Shown one piece after another: positions 58,272 through 64,000 of a stretch of 64,000 nucleotides of DNA. The DNA is from Duganella sp. sic0402 (GTDB taxonomy: Bacteria; Pseudomonadota; Gammaproteobacteria; Burkholderiales; Burkholderiaceae_D): positions 186,001 to 250,000 of the forward strand of contig NZ_JAHUWK010000002.1 of assembly GCF_019219065.1 (NCBI RefSeq), written 5' to 3'. The translations under genes were made by a program, and so were the position numbers. Positions within the stretch are counted from its first letter, which is position 1; the number at the start of each line of letters is the position of its first letter. The notes under the pieces are model-generated. The model saw only the letters and a list, made by a program, of their open reading frames with translations. It searched no databases and was not told the origin of the DNA.

Positions 58272-60752
58272 CTAGCGGTTGACGATGCGCGCCACCAGCC
58301 CGGCGCGGCCTGTGCGGTCGAAGGCGGCGGCAGAAATGCTGCCCTTGGCGGCGATCGGCCCGGTGACCGGCTTGCTGCGCGCGGTCGGCGTGCTGCCGTC
58401 GGTGGTGTAGCGCAGCGTCAGTCCGGGCAGCACATGGTTGACCAGCACCTTGCCGCCCTCCAGCAGCAGGCCTGGCGGGGCGATCCGGTATGCCACGTCG
58501 CCGCGCTCCAGGTCGAGGCGCGGCAGCACCCGCTGGCCCAGCGTGTTGACGAAGCCCGACCAGGCGCTGCGCTGCAGGGCGGCCGCCTGGGTAGAGTCGA
58601 CCGCCTGCGCCCAGGCCGGGTCCGGCGCCCAGGCGCGTTCAGCCAGCGCCAGCAGGCGCGGCATCATCAGGTAATCGAGCTGGGCGCTGTTGCGGATGGT
58701 TTCAGAAAACAGCGTCGCCTCCAGCCCACGGATATGCTGGCGCCCTGCCTCTGTCAGCTGCGCGCCCAAGGGCTTGAAGCCGTACACCGTATCCAGCTCC
58801 AGGTAAGCGCCCCAGTTGACACCCGGCTCCTCCGGATTGCCGTTGGCGGCCATGTCCAGGTACATATTGGTCACCGGCGCCAGCACGATGTCATAGCCGG
58901 CATTGGCCAGACGGTAGGCAAAGTCCTCGTTGCCCGGCGTGTTATTCCACACATACAGGCTGAAACCACGCTGCGTGAAGCGCGGATTCGGCAGCTGCTG
59001 TGCGCCCTCCTGCGTTGAGCGGCGCGCGCCCAGCTCCTCCCAGCCCGAGGCATACATGCCGTGCTTGCGCACGATGCCATCCACGCGGTGGTAGAAGTAG
59101 TCCCACAGGTCGGCCACGCCGGCCAGCTTCTCGCGCTGCATCAGCGCCTGCGCCAGCGGCGACTTTTCCCACGCGCCATGCGGCAGCTCGTCGCCACCGA
59201 CGTGCATGGTCTTCAGCGGTGCGCCAGCCTCGCGGTGCAGCGCGGCGATCTCCCCGACCACGTGGTCGATGAAGGCGTAGCTGGATTCCAGGCCGGGGTT
59301 GATGACGTGGTCGTTGTACTCCTGCGGCGAGCGATACACCGAACGGTCGTTGAAATCGCTGAGCAGGTATTGTGCCGCGCCGGATTCGCCGGCCGCCTGC
59401 ATGCGGTGATAGCGCGCCTCCATGGCCTTGACGGCGGCGCGCGCATGGCCCGGCATCTCGATCTCCGGGATCACCTCGATATGGCGCGCGGCCGCGTAGC
59501 GCAGGATTTCGATATAGTCGGCGCGGGTGTAGTAGCCACTGCCGTGCGGGTCATCCGCACGCGGGCCGGAACCATAGGCCGGCGGCAGGCGCACGCCCGC
59601 TTTCGCGCTATGCCCGCGCACCGCGCCGATGCTGGTCAGCTCCGGCAGGCCGGGGATTTCCAGCCGCCAGCCCTCGTCGTCGGTGATGTGGAAGTGCAGC
59701 TTGTTCAATTTGTAGGTGGCCATCAGGTCCAGCGTCTTCAGCACCACTTCCTTGGGCTGGAAGTTGCGCGCCACGTCCAGCTGGAAGCCTCGGTAGGCAA
59801 AGCGCGGCGCATCGATCACCTCCAGCTCCTGCAGTTCGATCTGCGTTGCGCCTGGCGATGGCAGCGGCAGCAGGTCGTGCAGCGATTGCAGGCCGCGCGC
59901 CACGCCGGCCGCCGTGTTGCCGGTGATATTGATGCCGTCGTCGCCGCTGATGCTCAGCTCATACGCTTCCGGCGACTGCTGCGCGTCCACGGCGCCGATG
60001 CGCAAGCGCAGCGGCAGCGGCGCGTGCGATGTATCGCCCTGCGGCAGATAGCGCGCGAACAGCGCACGGGCAAACGCAGTTTCGTATTTCAGGCCGGGGC
60101 CGGAAATCACCTGCGGCGCGCGCACCAGCTGCACCCTGCCCGCGCCCATCTTCAATGCCAGCGGCGTCGGGAACACCGGCGGCAGCGCGGCGGCCGGCAG
60201 CAGCGCCGCCTGCGCGTTGCGGCGATAGGTGTCCTGCGGCGTGACCAAGGCGTGCCGGTCTTGCGGACGTTGCAGCTGAGTCGCGCGGGTCGGCAGCACG
60301 ATCTGGTAGTCGCTGACGGCGTGCCCCACGTCCGGGGTGGCGTCGTAGACCAGGTAAGGCCCGGCCGGCGCCCGCTCCATCTTGATCAGCAGGCCTGTGT
60401 AATCGTAATCGACATGTAGCGTGCTACCCGCTTTCAGCCCCTTGAAGCCTGTGGTGGGCCGCACGCGGTACATGCCGCCGCCGACCTGTTCGATCATCAG
60501 GTTTCCGTCCAGCGGGCCGGTGACCACGCCGTAAGCGATATTGAAGTAGAGCGACCACCCCTGCGCCGGCAGCGCATGGCCGCGCAGCGCCGTCACGCTC
60601 AGCCGTGCCCTGGTGTGGGCTTCAGGCTTGCTCACATCATTGTTCAGCACTTCCCAGCGCATCTTCAATGCTTCCTGCTGTGCTGCGTGGGCGGAAGAAA
60701 TCAGCGCGCTCAGGGCCAGTATGCACGCAGCAAGGTGGTGGTATCTCTTCAT
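58272..60752 (-). CDS. Exported beta-N-acetylhexosaminidase, GH20
   Basis: An 826-residue chitobiase-like enzyme. Signal peptide is about 1-23, the N-terminal carbohydrate-binding CHB_HEX domain about 25-165, GH20b about 180-305, GH20 catalytic domain about 310-690 and a C-terminal Ig-like CHB_HEX_C about 740-826. The catalytic Asp-Glu pair is in MHVGGDELPHGAWEKS, and HFHITDDEGWRLEIPGL precedes it. It removes terminal GlcNAc from chitobiose or glycoconjugates. It stands alone, 79 bases after the LysR gene's stop on the same strand. Confidence 0.95.
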   Translation of the reverse strand: MKRYHHLAACILALSALISSAHAAQQEALKMRWEVLNNDVSKPEAHTRARLSVTALRGHALPAQGWSLYFNIAYGVVTGPLDGNLMIEQVGGGMYRVRPTTGFKGLKAGSTLHVDYDYTGLLIKMERAPAGPYLVYDATPDVGHAVSDYQIVLPTRATQLQRPQDRHALVTPQDTYRRNAQAALLPAAALPPVFPTPLALKMGAGRVQLVRAPQVISGPGLKYETAFARALFARYLPQGDTSHAPLPLRLRIGAVDAQQSPEAYELSISGDDGINITGNTAAGVARGLQSLHDLLPLPSPGATQIELQELEVIDAPRFAYRGFQLDVARNFQPKEVVLKTLDLMATYKLNKLHFHITDDEGWRLEIPGLPELTSIGAVRGHSAKAGVRLPPAYGSGPRADDPHGSGYYTRADYIEILRYAAARHIEVIPEIEMPGHARAAVKAMEARYHRMQAAGESGAAQYLLSDFNDRSVYRSPQEYNDHVINPGLESSYAFIDHVVGEIAALHREAGAPLKTMHVGGDELPHGAWEKSPLAQALMQREKLAGVADLWDYFYHRVDGIVRKHGMYASGWEELGARRSTQEGAQQLPNPRFTQRGFSLYVWNNTPGNEDFAYRLANAGYDIVLAPVTNMYLDMAANGNPEEPGVNWGAYLELDTVYGFKPLGAQLTEAGRQHIRGLEATLFSETIRNSAQLDYLMMPRLLALAERAWAPDPAWAQAVDSTQAAALQRSAWSGFVNTLGQRVLPRLDLERGDVAYRIAPPGLLLEGGKVLVNHVLPGLTLRYTTDGSTPTARSKPVTGPIAAKGSISAAAFDRTGRAGLVARIVNR

Positions 60753-60831
60753 GTTTTAGTCAGCATGCTTAAAGATGATCAGATTGCCACATCCTGGGCT
60801 TTACCGCATCAAGATTTGAAGATTGCGCACG

Positions 60832-61722
60832 CTAGGCGGCCTTGCTGCGCACCAGATCCAGCCAGGCACGGGCAGCAAAGGACAGATGTCCGCCACGCCG
60901 CCAGGCCAGCATCAGCTTCCAGTCCAGCGCCGGCTCCTGCAAGCGGACCACGGTGAATCTCCCCTTCTCCAGCGTATCGCAGAACACCTTTGGCAGCAGC
61001 GTTATGCCCACGCCCAGCCGTACCAGCGAAGCGACGAAATCCCATTGGCCGCTACGGCTGCTGATGCGCGGCGTAAAGCCGGCGCGCAGGCAGGCGTCGG
61101 CGATCACCTCATTCAACGCAAAACCCTCGCCATAGAAAATGAAGGCGCAATCAGCCAGTTCGCGCAGCGCGACACCGCGCCGGCCGCGCCAGGGCGAGTC
61201 GGCCGGCGCCAACAGACACATCGGCGATGTCAGCAACGGCAAAGAATCGAAGTCCCGCCATGCGGCCGCGTTGGAGGGGTAGTGCAGCATCGTGCCCAGC
61301 TCCAGCGCGCCGCTGCGCAGGTCCGCTTCTATGCCCTGCGAGCCGCCTTCAAACAGCTTGAGTTCGATCTGCGGATAGCGCTTGTGATAGGCCGCCAGCA
61401 GCGGCGCCAGCGGCGCGTGCGCCTGCTGGGTCACGCCGATGCGCAAGTCGCCGCGCCGCAGTTGCTGCAAGTCCGCCAGTTCCACACTCATCTCCGCATG
61501 CATTGCCAGCAGCGCGCGGCCGCGTTGCAGCACCACGTTGCCGGCGTCGGTCAGCGTGAAGCGTTTGCCGACGCGTTCCAGCAGTGTCAGGTCGAGCGAC
61601 TGCTCCAGCTGCTGCACCATCTTGCTGACCGTGGGCTGGGTGACGTGCAGCGCCTCGGCCGCGCGGCTGAAGCTCTGCTGATCGACGACCGCGACGAAAT
61701 AGCGCAGCGCGCGGATATCCAT
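60832..61722 (-). CDS. LysR-family regulator (divergent from cidAB-like genes)
   Basis: A 296-residue regulator. The HTH is FVAVVDQQSFSRAAEALHVTQPTVSKMVQQLEQSL, and the effector domain spans about 90-290. It is divergent from the CidA/LrgA gene with a 77-bp gap that contains an ATTC-N7-GAAT dyad. By analogy with CidR it may induce the holin-like pair under overflow metabolism; that is inference from context. Confidence 0.92.
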   Translation of the reverse strand: MDIRALRYFVAVVDQQSFSRAAEALHVTQPTVSKMVQQLEQSLDLTLLERVGKRFTLTDAGNVVLQRGRALLAMHAEMSVELADLQQLRRGDLRIGVTQQAHAPLAPLLAAYHKRYPQIELKLFEGGSQGIEADLRSGALELGTMLHYPSNAAAWRDFDSLPLLTSPMCLLAPADSPWRGRRGVALRELADCAFIFYGEGFALNEVIADACLRAGFTPRISSRSGQWDFVASLVRLGVGITLLPKVFCDTLEKGRFTVVRLQEPALDWKLMLAWRRGGHLSFAARAWLDLVRSKAA

Positions 61723-61727
61723 ACACT

Positions 61728-61742
61728 ATTCCAATATAGAAT
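61728..61742. promoter_or_regulatory. Candidate LysR operator upstream of cidA-like gene
   Basis: ATTC (61728-61731), seven bases, GAAT (61739-61742) form a short dyad of the LysR T-N11-A type. It lies six bases from the regulator start and about 57 from the cidA-like start. The surrounding gap is AT-rich. Confidence 0.45.
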
Positions 61743-61799
61743 GATTTTTATAATTTTAATTCATTTTATCTTTTATTCCGCGCCACCTAGAATGGCACG

Positions 61800-62198
61800 A
61801 TGAAACGCATTCTCTACACATTGGCGCAGGTGCTTGGCCTGATCGCGGCGTGGTATGCCGCTGACCGCCTGTCAGCCTGGGCCGGACTGCCCTTCTCCGG
61901 CGGCGTGGTCGGCCTGATCATCATGGTCGCGCTGCTGCAAAGCGGCCTGCTGCGGCCTAGCGCCATCGAGCATGGCGCGGACTGGCTACTGTCCAATATG
62001 CTGCTGTTCTTTATCCCGCTGGTGGTGTCGGTGGTGCAGTTCACCGGCTTGCTGAAACAGGATGGCTTGCGGCTGTTCGCCGCCATCGGCATCGGCTTCA
62101 CCTGCGTGATGCTGGCGACCGCGTTCACCGTCGAATGGGTGTGCCGCTTTGAGCGCGGCCGCAAGCTGCGCCGTCTGCGCGCGGAGCGCGCCGCATGA
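61800..62198 (+). CDS. CidA/LrgA family holin-like protein
   Basis: A 132-residue membrane protein with four helices. Typical segments are LAQVLGLIAAWYAADRLS, FSGGVVGLIIMVALLQSG, ADWLLSNMLLFFIPLVVSVVQF and the positively charged tail. It may control murein hydrolase export or organic-acid flux at cell death. It overlaps the next gene by four bases (ATGA). Confidence 0.92.
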   Translation: MKRILYTLAQVLGLIAAWYAADRLSAWAGLPFSGGVVGLIIMVALLQSGLLRPSAIEHGADWLLSNMLLFFIPLVVSVVQFTGLLKQDGLRLFAAIGIGFTCVMLATAFTVEWVCRFERGRKLRRLRAERAA

Positions 62199-62878
62199 AA
62201 CCGCTGCTGTTTCTACTGCTGACACTGGGCCTGTTCTACGCGAATCAGGCTTTGCACAAGCGCTATCCGCGCCTGTGGCTGACGCCCGCCATCGCCACCT
62301 CGGCGGTACTGATCGCGGTGGTGCAGCTGTCGTCCACGCCGTTCCCAGTCTACTTTGGCGATACGCGCTGGCTGTCATGGCTGCTCGGCCCCGCCACGGT
62401 GGCGTTTGCGCTGCCGATCTATCAATATCGCGATTTGGTGAAACAGCACTGGCTGGCGCTGACGCTGGGCAGCGTGGCCGGCATCGCCGCCTCGCTGGGC
62501 AGCACGCTGCTGCTGGACCGTTTGCTGGACCTGCACGGCAGCGTGGCGCAAAGCCTGCTGGCGCGCTCGGTGTCCACGCCATTCGCACTGGAAGCCACGC
62601 GCCACCTGGGCGGCTCTGCACAGTTAACCGGCGTTTTCGTCATCATCACCGGCCTGTTCGGCATCCTGCTTGGCCAGGTGCTATTGGCGCGGCTGCCGCT
62701 GCGCATGCGCATTGCGCGCGGCGCACCCTATGGAGCGGCGGCACACGGTTTCGGCTTGAGCAAGGCGCGCTCGATTGGTCCGCAGGAAGGCGCAGTCGCC
62801 AGCCTCACCATGATCTTCAGCGGCGTGCTGATGGTGCTGCTGGCGCCCATGCTGGGCCACCTGATTACCAGCGCATAA
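62195..62878 (+). CDS. CidB/LrgB family membrane protein
   Basis: A 227-residue protein with seven or so helices. Family marks are TRWLSWLLGPATVAFALPIYQ, the AQSLLARSVSTPFALE block and the C-terminal GAAAHGFGLSKARSIGPQEGAVASLTMIFSGVL. It works with the upstream CidA-like protein. Its 3' end overlaps the SGNH hydrolase gene by 14 bp, convergently. Confidence 0.93.
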   Translation: MKPLLFLLLTLGLFYANQALHKRYPRLWLTPAIATSAVLIAVVQLSSTPFPVYFGDTRWLSWLLGPATVAFALPIYQYRDLVKQHWLALTLGSVAGIAASLGSTLLLDRLLDLHGSVAQSLLARSVSTPFALEATRHLGGSAQLTGVFVIITGLFGILLGQVLLARLPLRMRIARGAPYGAAAHGFGLSKARSIGPQEGAVASLTMIFSGVLMVLLAPMLGHLITSA

Positions 62879-63947
62879 GCTTGCGCACCTGCGGCAGCAG
62901 GTCGCTGGCGATGCTGACGTTCTGCGCGCGGGTCGGATGCCCGTTGGCGGCGTCGCCCGGATAGCCGGTGGACGCAATGGCGTGCACGCGCGCATCGCCC
63001 ACGCGGCGTATCGTCTCCTGAATGTAGCTTGTCAGCGCAGCCTGTTTTTCGCCGGTGAGTATGCCGCCCTCGGTCAGCATCAGCTGCGCCTGCGGGTGAT
63101 CCCGCAGCAGCGTGCGCACCAGCGACACGTAAGCAGCGACATATTGCTCGCGCTCCGGTATGCCGGTGGTCATATCGTTGGTGCCGATGGCAACCAGGAT
63201 CGCATCCGGCCGGTAATCGCGCTGATCCCATGGCACGGCTACCGGCTGGATCGGCAGCGCCATGCCGTAGTAGCCGGCCAGGTTCAGCTCATTGGTCTTG
63301 CCTTCCCAGGTGCGGATCAAGCCACGACCGCCATAGCACACCAGTTGCACCTGCGCGTTGAGCTGCCGCGCCAGCAGCATGCCGTAGGATGCGCGCGGAT
63401 TGGCCGATGCGGCGCCGTTCTCCTCACCCGGCACGCGGTCTATCGCCGCGCCGCAGGTGACGGAATCCCCCAGCAACAGCAGCTTGCGTTCCGCTAGCGC
63501 CGGCGCCGCGCGCCATGCGCCGTCGGTGTCCAGGTCCAGCAAGGCTGCGCTGCCCTGCCAGGTTTCGGAACGGTTGACGATTTCGGCGCTGTGCACACCG
63601 CGCGCCAGGCCGGCGGCCAGCACCAGCGTCTGGCGGCCTTCCTGCAAGCGCAGCTTGCGCGCGGTGCCATCCACAATCACGTCCACATAGCTTTGCTTGC
63701 CGCTGGCGTACATGGTGGCGATCAGGCGCGTACCTTCAAAGCTGACCTGGAAGCTTACGCCGGGATAGCTAAAACGCACACCGCCATCCGCCTGCGTCTG
63801 TGTGCGCCCCATGCGGGCAACGTGCGGATCGGCGGCTGGAATGGTGACCGCGCCGGCTTGGCCTGCGGCGGCCAGCCAGCCGGCCATGCCCGCCGCCGCG
63901 AGTGCGGCTGGCATGCGGCGTTGCAGGCGAAGACGGCGCACGCTCAC
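62865..63947 (-). CDS. Exported SGNH/GDSL hydrolase, CE2-like carbohydrate esterase
   Basis: About 360 residues. A signal peptide with Arg-rich start is followed by an N-terminal jelly-roll domain (about 35-150, FSYPGVSFQVSFEGTRL) and the SGNH domain. That has LLLGDSVTCG (Ser), a Gly block, IAIGTNDMTTG-type LVAIGTNDMTTG (Asn) and the His in AANGHPTRAQN. This layout matches CE2 acetyl esterases such as acetylxylan esterase. The start is uncertain: GTG 63947 overlaps the upstream stop (GTGA), and ATG 63914 would still leave a signal peptide. Convergent with the lrgB-like gene. Confidence 0.85.
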   Translation of the reverse strand: MSVRRLRLQRRMPAALAAAGMAGWLAAAGQAGAVTIPAADPHVARMGRTQTQADGGVRFSYPGVSFQVSFEGTRLIATMYASGKQSYVDVIVDGTARKLRLQEGRQTLVLAAGLARGVHSAEIVNRSETWQGSAALLDLDTDGAWRAAPALAERKLLLLGDSVTCGAAIDRVPGEENGAASANPRASYGMLLARQLNAQVQLVCYGGRGLIRTWEGKTNELNLAGYYGMALPIQPVAVPWDQRDYRPDAILVAIGTNDMTTGIPEREQYVAAYVSLVRTLLRDHPQAQLMLTEGGILTGEKQAALTSYIQETIRRVGDARVHAIASTGYPGDAANGHPTRAQNVSIASDLLPQVRKLMRW

Positions 63948-64000
63948 TCCATCAGCTTGCGGATATCCGGCAGCATGGCGTCGGCCCACAACTGGTAGCC
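63944..64000 (-). CDS. SGNH-type hydrolase, C-terminal fragment (cut by window edge)
   Basis: Only the last 18 codons are present: GYQLWADAMLPDIRKLME then stop. This is the usual C-terminal helix of SGNH/GDSL hydrolases after the catalytic His. The stop overlaps the GTG of the next gene, so two esterases would be encoded in tandem. Confidence 0.6.
   Translation of the reverse strand, partial: GYQLWADAMLPDIRKLME

Noticed and set aside
59061..60419. 452-codon plus-strand frame
   Set aside because: Antisense to the GH20 hexosaminidase; Arg/Gln/His-rich shadow.

Overview
The window looks like a chromosomal segment of a high-GC betaproteobacterium of the family Oxalobacteraceae (Massilia, Duganella or Janthinobacterium type). 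This is inferred from protein character and from the Burkholderiales-type order tpiA, secG, tRNA-Leu, nuoA-N, DUF2818, Nudix. No species call is possible from the sequence alone.

Layout. 1-4394: start of an MdtAB-like RND efflux system, divergent from a CpxRA-like two-component system with a perfect CpxR-type box between them. 4425-9044: SppA peptidase, a sodium:solute symporter and an MFS transporter. 9045-11341: Fur-controlled TonB siderophore receptor. 11370-13938: DUF3820 protein, a protealysin-type M4 protease with its emfourin-type inhibitor, a cysteine-less glutaredoxin-like protein and a SYLF lipoprotein. 14020-19017: PAS-GGDEF-EAL and HDOD proteins translated in overlap, then a LysR/pirin divergent pair. 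19024-27772: two hairpins, ribA, a secreted serine protease with an FHA membrane protein, a TetR/MFS pair, a small unknown protein, an M61 peptidase and a class V aminotransferase.

27762-35655 is the most striking region. A decayed AAA-ATPase gene is split by a 7,633-bp segment (27880-35512) with long imperfect terminal inverted repeats, TGAGTA...TACTCA ends and a 7-bp direct repeat (ATCTGCA) on each side. Removing the segment and one repeat copy joins the ATPase reading frame exactly. The segment has no transposase. It carries only signalling genes: a REC-HD-GYP c-di-GMP phosphodiesterase, a 1340-residue hybrid histidine kinase and a convergent REC-REC-kinase. It looks like a non-autonomous mobile insertion cassette with IS21-like ends.

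35824-38985: a BrnT-type toxin overlapping a DUF433 protein (an unusual pairing), then ispF, ispD, a putative metalloprotease and a Nudix hydrolase. 39021-53973: the complete 14-gene complex I operon on the minus strand (nuoA to nuoN) plus DUF2818. 54135-61722: tRNA-Leu(GAG), secG, tpiA, a quinone oxidoreductase, a Sel1 protein, a GIN-domain protein, a GH20 hexosaminidase and a LysR regulator. 61800-62878: a CidA/CidB (LrgA/LrgB) pair. 62865-64000: two SGNH-type hydrolases, the last cut by the window edge.

Most housekeeping genes are packed tightly with start/stop overlaps. The gaps longer than 300 bases lie in or beside the inserted element.
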